Shown here one piece after another: positions 9,706 to 19,950 of a DNA stretch of 64,000 nucleotides (the stretch's first letter is position 1; each line of letters starts with the position of its first letter). Source of the stretch: Enterobacter sp. CC120223-11 (GTDB lineage Bacteria; Pseudomonadota; Gammaproteobacteria; Enterobacterales; Enterobacteriaceae); the NCBI RefSeq assembly GCF_900215375.1, contig NZ_OBEF01000002.1, forward strand, positions 310,001 through 374,000, given 5' to 3'. A program made the translations under genes and the position numbers. The notes under the pieces are model-generated. The model did not search any database. It was not told the origin of the DNA and saw nothing but the letters and a program-made list of their open reading frames with translations.

Positions 9706-9966
9706 ATGCTGAAAATTCTTCGCACCCCGGAAGGGAAAAAGTTTCTGACGGCCGTGGCCATTGTTTTTATCGTTGCGGTGTCGGTGGTGACAAAAGTGAC
9801 GTTCCAGGGCGTTGAGGATCAGTACAACCTGCCGATGGACCAGTGGAGCGTGTCGATGTACTTCATGCAGGGCGCATGGGCGACCATCTACAGCATCATG
9901 TTCACCATTATCGGTTCACTGCCGTTTGGGTTCTACTTCCTCGGGCCGAAGGACGATCGCGGCTGA
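9706..9966 (+). CDS. Small two-helix membrane protein, unknown function
   Basis: 86 residues starting at an ATG with a good GAGGAGAG ribosome site. A hydrophobic helix at about 14-30 and a second at about 55-78 are joined by a polar loop with several aromatic residues; the end is charged (GPKDDRG). No family is recognised. It is divergent from purE and its TGA ends at the base immediately before the convergent lpxH stop, so there is no space for a terminator between them. Inner-membrane location is inferred from the helices alone. Confidence 0.7.
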   Translation: MLKILRTPEGKKFLTAVAIVFIVAVSVVTKVTFQGVEDQYNLPMDQWSVSMYFMQGAWATIYSIMFTIIGSLPFGFYFLGPKDDRG

Positions 9967-10689
9967 TCAAAACGGGAAGGCGATAAGTTCGACGTTATCG
10001 GTGGTCACTTTGACCATCGATCCTTCCTCGTGCCATGCGCCTAACACCACGCGAAATGCGGGCCGGCCGTTGGCGCTGAGCTCGTGTACCGCCGGGCGAT
10101 GAGTGTGGCCGTGAATCAGCCACTGCACCTGATGTTTTTCCATCACGTCGACAACTGCCTGCGGGTTCACGTCCATAATGTTCATGGTCTTGTGGCTGTT
10201 GGCGGCTTTACTGCCGTCGCGCATACTGGCGGCGATTCGGCGGCGGATGAACAGCGGCAGGGCAAGGAAAAGCTTTTGTAGCCAGGGCTGGTGGACTTTG
10301 GCACGAAAGGCCTGGTAGCCCGCATCGTCCGTACAAAGCGTATCGCCGTGCAGAATTAAAACCGGACGACCATATAATTCAAGTCGCTGCTCTTCCGGCA
10401 GCAGGATCATGCCGCTTTCAGCTGCAAAACGCTTGCCGAGCAGGAAATCGCGATTGCCATGTATGAAGTAGCAGGGCACGCCGGACTCAACCAGGGCTTT
10501 GATTTCACGCGCCATTTCGCGGTGCAGCGGTTCAGGGTCGTCATCGCCAATCCAGGCTTCAAACAGATCGCCAAGAATGTACAGCGCATCGGCGCTGCGC
10601 GCTTCACCGCGTAAAAAACGCAGAAAACCGGCGGTGATCGCCGGTTCTTCTGTGTGCAGGTGCAAATCTGCAATAAAAAGCGTCGCCAC
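9967..10689 (-). CDS. lpxH: LpxH, UDP-2,3-diacylglucosamine diphosphatase
   Basis: 240 residues of the calcineurin-like phosphoesterase family. All metal ligands are present: D8 and H10 (DLHLH), D41 (GDLFE), N79 (GNRD), H114 (HGD), H195 and H197 (GHTH). It cleaves UDP-2,3-diacylglucosamine to lipid X at the inner membrane, an essential step of lipid A synthesis. It lies 3 bases downstream of ppiB on the same strand, as in E. coli. Confidence 0.97.
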   Translation of the reverse strand: MATLFIADLHLHTEEPAITAGFLRFLRGEARSADALYILGDLFEAWIGDDDPEPLHREMAREIKALVESGVPCYFIHGNRDFLLGKRFAAESGMILLPEEQRLELYGRPVLILHGDTLCTDDAGYQAFRAKVHQPWLQKLFLALPLFIRRRIAASMRDGSKAANSHKTMNIMDVNPQAVVDVMEKHQVQWLIHGHTHRPAVHELSANGRPAFRVVLGAWHEEGSMVKVTTDNVELIAFPF

Positions 10690-10692
10690 GAA

Positions 10693-11187
10693 TTACTCGC
10701 TGACGGTTACGCTTGTCACGATAACGTCTTCTTTAGGAACGTCCTGGTGCATGCCGCTGCGGCCGGTGGCAACTGCTTTGATTTTGTCGACCACGTCCAT
10801 GCCTTCAACCACTTCGGCAAATACGCAGTAGCCCCAACCCTGCAGGCTTTCGCCGGAGAAGTTCAGGAAGTCGTTATCAACCACGTTGATGAAGAACTGC
10901 GCGGTGGCGGAGTGTGGCGCCTGAGTACGGGCCATTGCCAGGGTGCCGCGGGTGTTTTTCAGGCCGTTGTTGGCTTCGTTTTTGATCTGATCTTTGGTGG
11001 TCTTCTGATTCATGCCTGGCTCAAAGCCGCCGCCCTGGATCATGAAACCATTAATTACACGGTGGAAAATGGTGTTGTTGTAGAAACCTTCGCGGCAGTA
11101 GTCCAGGAAGTTTTTAACTGTTTCAGGCGCTTTATCGTCAAAAGTTTTGATAACGATATCGCCGTGATTGGTGTGGAAAGTAACCAT
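10693..11187 (-). CDS. ppiB: PpiB, cytoplasmic cyclophilin B
   Basis: A 164-residue single-domain cyclophilin without signal peptide. Family motifs [13 protein letters not shown] (about 42-54) and the catalytic-pocket segment TAQFFIN are present. It catalyses peptidyl-prolyl cis-trans isomerisation. It is transcribed with lpxH and away from the divergent cysS. Confidence 0.97.
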   Translation of the reverse strand: MVTFHTNHGDIVIKTFDDKAPETVKNFLDYCREGFYNNTIFHRVINGFMIQGGGFEPGMNQKTTKDQIKNEANNGLKNTRGTLAMARTQAPHSATAQFFINVVDNDFLNFSGESLQGWGYCVFAEVVEGMDVVDKIKAVATGRSGMHQDVPKEDVIVTSVTVSE

Positions 11188-11359
11188 TTTTGCATCCTGT
11201 TCCGATATAGTGGTGCGAATACCCGCAGACGGGTCACGTATAGGGGGTTGTTATAGCATAACCGCCGGGTTCGATCACCTTGCATTGCGTGCTGCTTCCC
11301 GACTGAATAACGGGTAGAATACGCCGTTTAAGACCACACACGTTTACATGGAATCTTCA

Positions 11360-12745
11360 ATGTTAAAAATCTTCAATACACTGACGCGCCAAAAAGAGGA
11401 ATTTAAACCTATTCATGCCGGAAAAGTGGGCATGTACGTGTGTGGTATCACCGTTTACGATCTCTGTCATATCGGCCATGGCCGTACTTTTGTTGCCTTC
11501 GACGTGGTGTCCCGCTACCTGCGTTTTCTCGGTTACGATCTGAAGTACGTGCGCAATATCACCGATATTGACGACAAAATCATCAAACGCGCTAATGAAA
11601 ACGGCGAAGATTTCGTGGCGCTTGTCGACCGCATGATCGTCGAAATGCACAAAGATTTTGATGCGCTGAACATTCTGCGCCCGGACAACGAGCCGCGCGC
11701 GACGCACCACATTCATGAGATCGTCGATATCACCGAAAAGCTGATCGCTCGTGGTCACGCCTATGTCGCTGATAATGGCGACGTGATGTTCTCGGTGCCA
11801 AGCGATCCAAACTATGGCCTGCTGTCGCGTCAGGATCTGGAAAACCTCCAGGCGGGCGCACGGGTTGACGTGGTGGACGTAAAACGCAACCCGATGGACT
11901 TTGTGTTGTGGAAAATGTCGAAAGCGGGCGAGCCGAGCTGGCCGTCTCCGTGGGGCGAAGGGCGTCCGGGCTGGCACATCGAATGTTCGGCGATGAACTG
12001 CAAGCAGCTGGGTTCACATTTCGATATTCACGGCGGCGGTTCGGATCTGATGTTCCCGCACCATGAAAACGAGATCGCCCAGTCCACCTGCGCGCACGAC
12101 GGCGAGTACGTAAATACCTGGATGCATTCCGGCATGGTGATGGTCGATCGCGAGAAGATGTCCAAGTCGCTTGGCAACTTCTTCACCGTGCGTGACGTGC
12201 TGAAGTATTACGATGCGGAAACCGTGCGCTACTTCCTGATGTCCGGCCACTATCGCAGTCAACTGAACTACAGCGAAGAGAACCTGAAACAGGCGCGTTC
12301 TGCGCTGGAGCGCTTGTATACCGCACTGCGCGGGACGGATACTTCCGTTGAAGCCGCGGGCGGCGAAGCGTTTGAGGCCCGCTTCCGCGAAGCGATGGAC
12401 GATGACTTCAACACGCCGGAAGCCTACTCCGTGCTGTTCGACATGGCGCGTGAAGTGAACCGTCTGAAGGGCGAAGATGGGGTTGCGGCAAACGCCATGG
12501 CGTCTCATCTGCGTAAGCTCTCCGCCGTGCTGGGCCTGCTGGCGCAGGATCCGGAACTCTTCTTGCAGGGCGGGGCGCAGGCCGATGATGGCGAAGTGGC
12601 GGAAATCGAAGCGTTAATTAAGCAGCGTCTGGAAGCGCGTCAGTCGAAGGACTGGGCCGCGGCGGATGCAGCACGTGACCGTCTGAACGAGATGGGCATT
12701 GTGCTGGAAGACGGTGCTCAGGGTACAACCTGGCGTCGTAAGTAA
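11360..12745 (+). CDS. cysS: CysS, cysteinyl-tRNA synthetase
   Basis: 461 residues, same length as E. coli CysS. The class I HIGH motif occurs as CHIGH (about 36-40) and KMSKS within [11 protein letters not shown] near residue 267. Zinc-binding Cys and His residues ([21 protein letters not shown]) are conserved. I chose the ATG at 11360 over an in-frame ATG at 11348 because it matches the family start MLKIFNTL. Confidence 0.97.
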   Translation: MLKIFNTLTRQKEEFKPIHAGKVGMYVCGITVYDLCHIGHGRTFVAFDVVSRYLRFLGYDLKYVRNITDIDDKIIKRANENGEDFVALVDRMIVEMHKDFDALNILRPDNEPRATHHIHEIVDITEKLIARGHAYVADNGDVMFSVPSDPNYGLLSRQDLENLQAGARVDVVDVKRNPMDFVLWKMSKAGEPSWPSPWGEGRPGWHIECSAMNCKQLGSHFDIHGGGSDLMFPHHENEIAQSTCAHDGEYVNTWMHSGMVMVDREKMSKSLGNFFTVRDVLKYYDAETVRYFLMSGHYRSQLNYSEENLKQARSALERLYTALRGTDTSVEAAGGEAFEARFREAMDDDFNTPEAYSVLFDMAREVNRLKGEDGVAANAMASHLRKLSAVLGLLAQDPELFLQGGAQADDGEVAEIEALIKQRLEARQSKDWAAADAARDRLNEMGIVLEDGAQGTTWRRK

Positions 12746-12754
12746 ACCTTGTAT

Positions 12755-12782
12755 ACCCGGCGGCGCAATGCCTGCCGGGTTT
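12755..12782 (+). terminator. Probable terminator after cysS
   Basis: A 7-bp stem (ACCCGGC with GCCGGGT) and a 12-base loop are followed by a short T run (TTT). The tail is weak. Confidence 0.5.
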
Positions 12783-13260
12783 CCACCACCGGCTCCGCAC
12801 TAAACCCTCTCCACCACGATACTCCCATCGCTACGGCAGACGGCAAACCTATCCGCAGTCATTCTGCCAGGTGCCACTGATACCCTCATAAGCGTTAAGG
12901 CGTGGCGGGCCATGGACGCGACTTTACTCATCTGTCTGGCGAAAAGGCACCTGCAGCCTGAAACAGAGTGGCAGAAAATGTTCTTAATTTTCATCGGAAA
13001 ATACGGAATCATTTTCTTATGCATTAGGAATTTTCCACATGAATTCGATATTTAACGCTTAATTTTCTCATGTGAAAATAAACTTCATTCGCTAAATTCA
13101 TAATGTCTGGATATTTAAACTGGATTATTTCAACAACATTTTCCCTACATATAAACAACATTGCCGTCGGTGTATTTATAGGCATTGTTTTTTATTTTTA
13201 AATTATAAATAATCCGGCACTCTCATTTAAAAAAGACAAAACATTAACGAGGGCGACACC
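12783..13260. other. Intergenic region, 478 bases, no convincing gene
   Basis: In E. coli ybcI lies at this position but no trace is seen. A 74-codon minus-strand ORF (12800-13024) has no recognisable family or ribosome site and is not called. The right half is AT-rich and should hold the promoter for the lipoprotein gene at 13261. Confidence 0.5.
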
Positions 13261-13701
13261 TTGAATTGTATAAACAAACATCGTGAATATCTTTGGACGA
13301 TCCACTGCCTGAAAATCGCTCTACCGTTGGCTTTCCTTGTGGCGGGTTGTCAAAACCCTGTACCGCAGAAAACTCGTCCAGTTGAACCGGGCAGGATATC
13401 AGCCTCCGTACAGGCACCAGAAGCGGCTCAGGGTAACCAGGTCAGAAGCAGCATGACGACCTGCCAGCGCGAATTGATCGCACTTTCTAAAGTTAATCAG
13501 CGGAGTTATGCGCAAAAGAAGGCTGAGTTCGATCTGCTGCTTTCCCGTGCTTCAGTGTATACCTCTGTCCGTGATGAAATTGGCGCAGAAACCAAAGATA
13601 CAATGGATGCGCTGTATAAATTTAAAACGCAGAAATTGTGTAGTGATATTGAGATTGCTGTCCGCCAGTCTTTGATCAGTACAGGAGAAAGCATTAAATG
13701 A
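13261..13701 (+). CDS. Predicted lipoprotein upstream of the FKBP gene, unknown function
   Basis: 146 residues. The start is a TTG preceded by an ACGAGGGCGAC ribosome site. A hydrophobic stretch ending in a lipobox LVAGC (Cys at about 30) predicts a lipoprotein, followed by a Pro-rich linker and a helical domain with two Cys (TTCQRE and KLCSDIE). No family is recognised. Its stop overlaps the ATG of the following FKBP gene by 4 bp (ATGA), so the two are an operon and are probably translationally coupled. Confidence 0.75.
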   Translation: MNCINKHREYLWTIHCLKIALPLAFLVAGCQNPVPQKTRPVEPGRISASVQAPEAAQGNQVRSSMTTCQRELIALSKVNQRSYAQKKAEFDLLLSRASVYTSVRDEIGAETKDTMDALYKFKTQKLCSDIEIAVRQSLISTGESIK

Positions 13702-15535
13702 TAAGTATCACACCACGCTCACTTTTTTTTTTGTATTTCCGACGCTGATTAGCGCCATTGTTTCATTAAATGTAAATGCAGCCGACAATACCAAAACGCT
13801 TCAGTCACTGGAGATTATTACTTCGCAGTCCAGCGATATTCCTGATCTATTAACAGAGAGAAGGATCGATCTTCCGCCAGCCATCGTCAACAAATCTGCC
13901 GATAACAAGCCTGTTGTAATATCGGAATGCGTGGAGGGTGAGCGTTCTCAAAAGAGTCAACTGGCTGCCACTATGCCAGAATACGTAGCGTTACAGAAAA
14001 AGCTCGCTGAATCGCAAAAGCAAAGAAATCAGCTAGAAATCCAACAGAAAAGCGTGCAGCAACAGCTTGAAGAAAAAAGCCAGCAACTGGCGGCAATGAG
14101 TAAGGTTCAGTCGGGCGAAAAGGCCTTAGACGACGGGCAAAAGGCGCAGTTGACTGATTTGCAGAACCAAAATGCGGCGCTTAAAAAGCAGATTACAACC
14201 CTGACCGCCAGCCAAATCAGCAACTCGCTTGAGCTTGCCGCGGCCAAAACACTCGAGAGCCAGGCTGTTTCTCAGCTTAAAAAGCAGCTCGCAGAGAGCC
14301 AGGATAAGGCTGTTGCGCTGACAGCTCAGATTACGGACCTGACGGCGAAGACGGCCGCGACTGAGAAGGCGGCAGAGGCACGCAGCAGTGACGACAAGAC
14401 CGTGGCTGCGTTAAAGCAATCGCTGAGCCAGAGTCAGCGCGAAGCCGAAATGCTGAAGAAATCGTTGGCAGAAAGCCAGACGGCATCGGCGGCACTGCAA
14501 CAACAGATCGCCACGCTGACGTCCAGTCAGTCCGAAGACGTGAAGACGCTGGCGCAGATTAAGCAACAGCTGAGCGAAAGCCAGACCCGAACGGCGGCGC
14601 TGACGAAGCAGCTGGCGACCCTGGACTCGTCGCAGGATGATACCGGCAAAGCGGCCGGACAGATGAAGGCTGCTTTAGAAGAAAGTCAGAAAGTGGCGAA
14701 GGATCTGCTGGCGAAGAATACGGCGCTGATCGCAGATAATAAGCGCAAAGAGGAACACATTGCCGTCTCGCAGAAATCCCTGTTGGAGAGTCAGAAAGAC
14801 CGTGATGAGATGAATAAAAGCCTGAAGGACGCCAGTGGGAAAGTGAAAGCACAGGAGAAGCAACTGACCGAGCTTCGCAATCGGAAGTCCGCCGCTGTCG
14901 TTACGCCGGAGCCCAAATCACAGAACGAAATGCGTTCCTATGCGCTCGGTACGCTGTGGGGGCATGAGGTGAACGGCGCGATGAGGACGGTGGAATCTGA
15001 TGGCATTACCCTGGAACTCTCGCAGGTGATTAGCGGCGTGAGCGATACGCTTAATGGCAAGTTTCGGATCCCACGACAGAAAATTATCGAGCAGCTGGAT
15101 GTCATGAACAAGCAGGCGATGGCTAAGCGTAAGCCTGCAGAAAGCAGCGCCAGCAATGACTTCCTTCAGTCGTTCAGTAAAAAACCAGGCACAAAACGAG
15201 ACGGCATGGGGTATTACTACCGGGTGCTGAATAAAGGCGACGGAAAAATTACCTCCAGCAACGTGGTGGCCATTTCGGTTAAAGAGAGCCTGGCTAACGG
15301 TAAGGTGATTAAGGATATGACCAAAACGGGCAACGTGCTTTCCCTGCCGCTGGCTAACTTCCCGCCGCTGTTCTCATCCGCGATCGGCAAGATGAACAAC
15401 AAAGGTAAGATGATTATGGCGGTGCCACCTGAGCTGGCCTATGGCGAGCAGGGGCGACCGCCGGAAATCCCGCCGAACGCCACTATGGTGTATGAAATTA
15501 CGGTGATGGATGTGCGCCCTGCCGAAGGAAAATAA
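13698..15535 (+). pseudogene. Coiled-coil FKBP-type peptidyl-prolyl isomerase, frameshifted at a T10 run
   Basis: The ATG at 13698 overlaps the upstream lipoprotein stop. It opens a frame that ends after 16 codons at 13746-13748. One extra T in the T10 run at 13723-13732 would join it to the long frame ending at 15535, giving about 612 residues with a good signal peptide (MISITPRSLFFFVFP..., cleavage near VNA-AD). The long frame alone starts only at a GTG at 13931 with no signal or ribosome site. The body (about residues 95-400) is coiled coil with a recurring LKKQLAESQ-like motif; then comes an FKBP_N dimerisation segment and a C-terminal FKBP domain with FPPLFSSAIGKM and LAYGEQGRPPEIPPNATM, like FkpA/Mip. 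The gene may be a pseudogene, a sequencing error, or expressed through slippage on the T run. Confidence 0.7.
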
Positions 15536-15547
15536 ATATGCATTCAG

Positions 15548-15570
15548 GCCCGGTTCTGCCGGGCTTTTTT
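15548..15570 (+). terminator. Rho-independent terminator after the FKBP gene
   Basis: A GC-rich 6-bp stem (GCCCGG with CCGGGC) with a 5-base loop is followed by six T. It touches the stop of the convergent LacI-family gene. Confidence 0.8.
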
Positions 15571-16585
15571 ATGCCGATTCGCGGGCAATTAACTGCCCGG
15601 AAAGCGTGATGCGCTGAGTCTGTAATTCAGGCTCTCTCAGTTTGCGAATGATAACGCCAGCGGCCTGACGCCCGGTCTCCTCGCTTGCCGATGATACGTA
15701 GGTAAACGACGGCGAAGTAAGATTGACGTGCAGCATATCTTCGAAGCCAACCAGGGCCACCTGCTGAGTCAGGAACACATCCTTTCCAATGGTGCGGCCG
15801 ACCTGATGAATGCCGTTGATGCAGCCGATCATAGCGTCTGGCGAATGGCAGAGCAGGGCGGTGATGGTGTTGTGTTTTTCCAGCAGTTGCCGGGTGGCAA
15901 GGCTTGCCGCCTGCGTATCATCGTTGCAGGCCGGGGCGGAGTCTTCTTTCCACACCATGCCGCTTTGCGTCAGCGCGTTGCGAAAGCCCTGCAGCCTCTG
16001 TTGGCGAATGAGGCAGTCGGCCTGGCCGCCAATATAGCCGATGCTGCGGTGTCCGCGCTCAATCAGATAACGGGTGGCAAGGCTTGCGGCCTGGCGGTTG
16101 TCGCGCATCACCATATTGCAGCTTTCTTCCATCAGCGACTGGGAAACCACGACTAACGGCAGCGGGCACTGGCGAATCAGGTCCGGCAGCGTTGCACGCG
16201 TGGTGTCCGAAGAGAGATAAATCACGCCCGCCACACCCTGCTGTTTGAAGGAGAGGAGGCAGCGCTCGAGGCTTGTCCGGTCATCCAACGGCTGGCCGAG
16301 GAAAACCATAAACCCCTGCTTCTCCAGCTCCTGAACCACGCTTGCCATCACTTTGATGGAGAAGCTGTCGCTGAAGTCACGCAGGATAAGGCCGATTAGA
16401 TTGGAGGTGTTGGCGCGAAGGTTTGCGGCGGCAACGTTATGCACGTAGCCGAGCTGGGTGATGGCAGCCTGAACTTTCCCGATGGTGGCGTCGGAAATTT
16501 TGCCCTTTTGGCGCAGAACCAGCGAGACGGTAGAGACGGAGACGCCCGCCTCTTTTGCCACATCAATAATGCTGACTTTTTTCAA
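15569..16585 (-). CDS. LacI-family transcriptional repressor, MalI-like
   Basis: 338 residues. The N-terminal helix-turn-helix (VSIIDVAKEAGVSVSTVSLV) and hinge are typical of LacI/GalR proteins, followed by a periplasmic-binding-protein fold. The order of features and sequence resemble E. coli MalI. I favour the TTG at 16585 (giving MKKVSIID), preceded by GGGAGCAGG; a GTG at 16606 would add seven residues. It lies directly downstream of a glucose-family PTS permease on the same strand and probably represses it through the operators at 18232-18260. The effector is unknown. Confidence 0.85.
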   Translation of the reverse strand: MKKVSIIDVAKEAGVSVSTVSLVLRQKGKISDATIGKVQAAITQLGYVHNVAAANLRANTSNLIGLILRDFSDSFSIKVMASVVQELEKQGFMVFLGQPLDDRTSLERCLLSFKQQGVAGVIYLSSDTTRATLPDLIRQCPLPLVVVSQSLMEESCNMVMRDNRQAASLATRYLIERGHRSIGYIGGQADCLIRQQRLQGFRNALTQSGMVWKEDSAPACNDDTQAASLATRQLLEKHNTITALLCHSPDAMIGCINGIHQVGRTIGKDVFLTQQVALVGFEDMLHVNLTSPSFTYVSSASEETGRQAAGVIIRKLREPELQTQRITLSGQLIARESA

Positions 16586-16675
16586 ACCTGCTCCCTGATA
16601 AACCACCGCAATCAGTCAGATAACGCACCGTCTCCCGCACGGGCAGGAGACGGTGGACAGCGTAACATCTTCCGC

Positions 16676-18175
16676 TTATTTGCCAATCATCGTCGACATG
16701 GTTTGTGCGATAAATTGCGCTCTGGCGCCAAATATTACCTGAATACCTGAATCACCCACGAAGACGACGCCTCGGGCACCCAAAGCATTGAGTCCATCTT
16801 TGTCCACGATATCGCTTTCGGCCACTTCCAGACGCAGGCGGGTGATGCAGGAACCCACGGAGTCGATGTTCTGCGCGCCGCCCAGCAGGCCGATGATTTC
16901 GGTGGCCAGTTCGGTGTCCGTTTTGTCGTTGGCGTTTGCGGTGACGCTGGTGCGGCCAGGCGTTTTCACGTCAAAGCGGCGGATCACGAAGCGGAAGGTG
17001 AAGTAGTAAATCAGGCCCATCGGAATGCCGATGATGATGGCGCTCAGGAAGTTGGTCTGATAGCCGTTGAACGACGGCAGGATGCCGAACGACAGGTAGT
17101 CGATAAAGCCCGCAGAGAACGACTTGGCGATGTGCGCATGCATCAGATACATCGTCATGTAGGCCAGACCGGCCATGATGGCGTTGAAGACGTACAGCAC
17201 CGGCGCCACAAAGATAAAGGTGAACTCAACGGGCTCGGTGATGCCGGTCAGGAAACAGGTCAGGGCGGCAGAGAACAGAATACCGGCGGCAATTTTTTTG
17301 TTCGCCGTGTGCGCTTCGTGGTACATCGCAAGACAGGCCGCAGGCAGCGCGAACAGCATCAACGGGAATTCACCCTGCATGAACTTACCGGCGTTCTGGT
17401 AGCTGTCGCTGCTGAAGGACTTCACGCCCTCTTCCAGCATTTTGAACCAGATGGTCTGGTCGCCGTGGATGACCTGGCCTGCCTGAGTGGTGTAATCACC
17501 GAAGGAGTACCAGAACGACGGATACCAGATGTGGTGCAGCCCGAGCGGGATAAGCGCGCGTTCGACCAGGCCAAAGATAAAGGTCGATGCCGCCTGGTTG
17601 TCGCCATTTACCACTACGGAAAGCGCGTCAATACCGGACTGAATATGCGACCAGATGTACGGCAGCAGCAGGCCCATAATGAAGGAGAGGAAGGCGGTGG
17701 CAATGGCCACAAAGCGCTTACCGGAGAAGAAGCCGAGGAATTCGGGCAGCTGCATCTGGTGGAAGCGGTTATAGCACCAGGCCGCCAGCACGCCGCAAAT
17801 CAGGCCACCAAAGACGCCCATCTGCAACGTTGGAATGCCGACCACCATCGCATATTTCCCGCCCTGGGAAGCCATTTCCGGCGTGATGCTCAGGACTGTG
17901 CTGATAGTGATGTTGGTGACGAAGACGGATACCGCTGCTGATAACGCCGCAATCCCGGATTCGGATGCCAGCCCGACGGCGGAACCGATGGCGAACAGCA
18001 TCGGCAGGTTATCGAAAATGACGCCACCGGCGTTCATCATCAGCGGCAGATGGAATTTATCGCCGAACGCCAGCAGCAGACCGGCGGCGGGCAGAAGTGA
18101 AATTGGCAGCATTAAGGCGCGACCAATCATGGACAGTTTTGACAACGATTTAACAAACCCTGAGAACAGACTCAT
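16676..18175 (-). CDS. PTS EIIBC component, glucose/maltose family (MalX-like)
   Basis: 499 residues. The EIIC domain (about 1-400) has around ten membrane helices and the conserved GITEPVEFTFIFVAP loop of the glucose superfamily. A linker leads to a C-terminal EIIB domain (about 415-499) with the phosphorylation Cys in GSCITRLRL. No EIIA is fused or nearby, so it would depend on Crr (EIIA-Glc) or a similar protein, as PtsG and MalX do. The sugar cannot be fixed from sequence; maltose, glucose or a glucoside are the reasonable candidates. Co-transcribed with the downstream repressor. Confidence 0.88.
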   Translation of the reverse strand: MSLFSGFVKSLSKLSMIGRALMLPISLLPAAGLLLAFGDKFHLPLMMNAGGVIFDNLPMLFAIGSAVGLASESGIAALSAAVSVFVTNITISTVLSITPEMASQGGKYAMVVGIPTLQMGVFGGLICGVLAAWCYNRFHQMQLPEFLGFFSGKRFVAIATAFLSFIMGLLLPYIWSHIQSGIDALSVVVNGDNQAASTFIFGLVERALIPLGLHHIWYPSFWYSFGDYTTQAGQVIHGDQTIWFKMLEEGVKSFSSDSYQNAGKFMQGEFPLMLFALPAACLAMYHEAHTANKKIAAGILFSAALTCFLTGITEPVEFTFIFVAPVLYVFNAIMAGLAYMTMYLMHAHIAKSFSAGFIDYLSFGILPSFNGYQTNFLSAIIIGIPMGLIYYFTFRFVIRRFDVKTPGRTSVTANANDKTDTELATEIIGLLGGAQNIDSVGSCITRLRLEVAESDIVDKDGLNALGARGVVFVGDSGIQVIFGARAQFIAQTMSTMIGK

Positions 18176-18231
18176 GCTGTTTTCCCCCGACCTGTGACCC
18201 TGAGATGCACTGAATACGTGCTGTTATTGTG

Positions 18232-18260
18232 AGTAGAACGTTTTAGTAGAACGTTCTACT
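18232..18260 (-). promoter_or_regulatory. Palindromic LacI-type operators upstream of the PTS gene
   Basis: A perfect 16-bp palindrome AGTAGAACGTTCTACT is at 18245-18260, and its left half AGTAGAACG is repeated at 18232-18240, 13 bp away. The central AACGTT is typical of LacI-family operators and resembles the MalI site. It lies 57-85 bases upstream of the PTS start. Confidence 0.75.
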
Positions 18261-18368
18261 TATCGTCTGAGAAGCATGCAGAATACGCAACTTAAATTTC
18301 ACAACTGGTCATAGGATTTACGTATTTATTTGAAGTAGATCTAAAAATTCGGAGGAGGGCGGGCAACT

Positions 18369-18496
18369 GCCGAATGGCGCTGCGCTTATCCGGCCTACGG
18401 GATAATGCATGTCTGAGGGAGAACTGTAGGCCCGGCAAACGCGGTGCCGCCGGGCAAAAAAAAGCCGGATGGCGCTAAACGCTTATCCGGCCTACA
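18369..18496. repeat. BIME with three REP units
   Basis: Three REP-like sequences share the GGATGGCGCTNAACGCTTATCCGGCCTAC type of motif, in alternating orientation, between the PTS promoter region and ybcJ. Confidence 0.8.
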
Positions 18497-18507
18497 AAAA
18501 CGATTTA

Positions 18508-18720
18508 TTACGCTGTGACGGTAATGCTCTGTCCGGCAAAGCTTACGGTCTGGCCTGCAACAATTTTGCAGCGCTTGCGGGTTTCGACGGCACCGTCAAC
18601 GCTGACCTGGCCGTCCGCAATAAACAGCTTCGCCTGCGCGCCGCTTTCGCTCCAGCCTTCGAGTTTTAACAGATCGCACAGCTCAACGTGCGGGTGTTTG
18701 CCAAGTGAAAAAGTGGCCAT
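18508..18720 (-). CDS. ybcJ: YbcJ, small S4-domain RNA-binding protein
   Basis: 70 residues, nearly identical to E. coli YbcJ through residue 55. An S4-like fold binds structured RNA; the precise role is not established. The start overlaps the folD stop by 1 base (TAATG), so it should be translationally coupled to folD, as in E. coli. Confidence 0.95.
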   Translation of the reverse strand: MATFSLGKHPHVELCDLLKLEGWSESGAQAKLFIADGQVSVDGAVETRKRCKIVAGQTVSFAGQSITVTA

Positions 18721-19589
18721 TATTTTACTTCCTCTGGATCATGATATTCTTCGCACGCCTGCAGCGTGTTCTGGATTAGGGTGGCTACAGTCATCGGGCC
18801 TACGCCGCCAGGTACCGGAGTGATGTAAGACGCGCGCGCGGCGGCATCTTCAAAAATCACATCGCCGACCACTTTCCCGCTTTCCAGACGGTTAATGCCG
18901 ACGTCGACCACAATTGCGCCTTCCTTAATCCACTCGCCAGGAATAAAGCCCGGTTTACCGACTGCCACGACCAACAGATCGGCGTTCTCAACGTGCTGAC
19001 GCAGGTTTTTGGTAAAGCGGTGGGTCACGGTGGTGGTACAGCCTGCCAGCAGCAGCTCCATGCTCATCGGGCGACCAACGATATTCGACGCACCAATGAT
19101 GACCGCATTCAGGCCGTAGGTGTCGATGTTGTAACGCTCAAGCAGGGTCACGATGCCACGCGGCGTGCAAGGGCGCAGGCGCGGGGCACGCTGGCACAGG
19201 CGGCCTACGTTATACGGGTGGAAGCCGTCTACGTCTTTATCGGGCGCGATGCGCTCCAGCACTTTGACGTTATCAATACCCGCAGGCAGCGGCAGCTGAA
19301 CCAGAATGCCGTCGATTTCGTTATCGGCATTCAGGGTGTCGATAAGCTCCAGCAGCTCAGCTTCCAGGGTAGTTTCCGGCAGATCGTAAGAGCGGGAGAT
19401 GAAGCCCACTTCTTCACAGGCTTTGCGCTTGCTGCCGACATAAATTTGCGAGGCAGGGTTGCTGCCGACCAGCACAACGGCTAATCCTGGGGCGCGTTTT
19501 CCGGCGGCAATACGCGCCTTCACTTTTTCTGCAACCTCAGAGCGTACCTGCTGCGCAATCGTTTTACCGTCAATAATCTTTGCTGCCAT
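18720..19589 (-). CDS. folD: FolD, methylenetetrahydrofolate dehydrogenase/cyclohydrolase
   Basis: 289 residues. Family motifs: the [14 protein letters not shown] segment with the catalytic Lys, VQLPLP, the NADP-binding [10 protein letters not shown] loop and the C-terminal [11 protein letters not shown]. It interconverts 5,10-methylene-THF and 10-formyl-THF in one-carbon metabolism. It marks the left border of the fimbrial cluster, as in E. coli and Salmonella. Confidence 0.97.
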   Translation of the reverse strand: MAAKIIDGKTIAQQVRSEVAEKVKARIAAGKRAPGLAVVLVGSNPASQIYVGSKRKACEEVGFISRSYDLPETTLEAELLELIDTLNADNEIDGILVQLPLPAGIDNVKVLERIAPDKDVDGFHPYNVGRLCQRAPRLRPCTPRGIVTLLERYNIDTYGLNAVIIGASNIVGRPMSMELLLAGCTTTVTHRFTKNLRQHVENADLLVVAVGKPGFIPGEWIKEGAIVVDVGINRLESGKVVGDVIFEDAAARASYITPVPGGVGPMTVATLIQNTLQACEEYHDPEEVK

Positions 19590-19950
19590 CAGAGAGAAGA
19601 TTCCGTCTGTCGAGTTCGAAAGGAGGGGATGCGCATATTTTGGCAGAAGCCAGCCGTGATGTCAGTCACCGTTTGCTTTTTTCTGTCGCTGGAGGAGGTG
19701 GCGTGCCAGAAACCCTGAATAGACCAGGTCTTTTCCCGGAAATGACGTTTGACTCGGGCTTTTCCTAAAAGATATTAGGACGCGGCTAACGGCTATCGCA
19801 GCTTTTATACGTATTTTGTATCAGGTGAATTGATTAATTTAGTGCGACTGCCGCGGGGGATATTTCCGCTCAGTTTTGAAGGAACGACGAAAATTATATT
19901 CGGATAGTTTCTTCTCCGTGAATAATTAGATTAATCATCAAGGAAAACTC
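19590..19950. other. Promoter region of the fim cluster, 361 bases
   Basis: No gene is supported here; a 62-codon plus-strand ORF (19580-19768) is not convincing. I found no pair of 9-bp inverted repeats like the TTGGGGCCA arms of E. coli fimS and no recombinase gene, so phase switching by inversion is not indicated. An AAGGAAAACTC ribosome site precedes fimA. Confidence 0.55.

Noticed and set aside
12800-13024. 74-codon minus-strand ORF after cysS
   Set aside because: No homologue recalled, no ribosome site, and its end overlaps a probable terminator region.
19590-19950. Invertible fimS-like switch
   Set aside because: No paired inverted repeats flanking a promoter and no fimB/fimE recombinase nearby.
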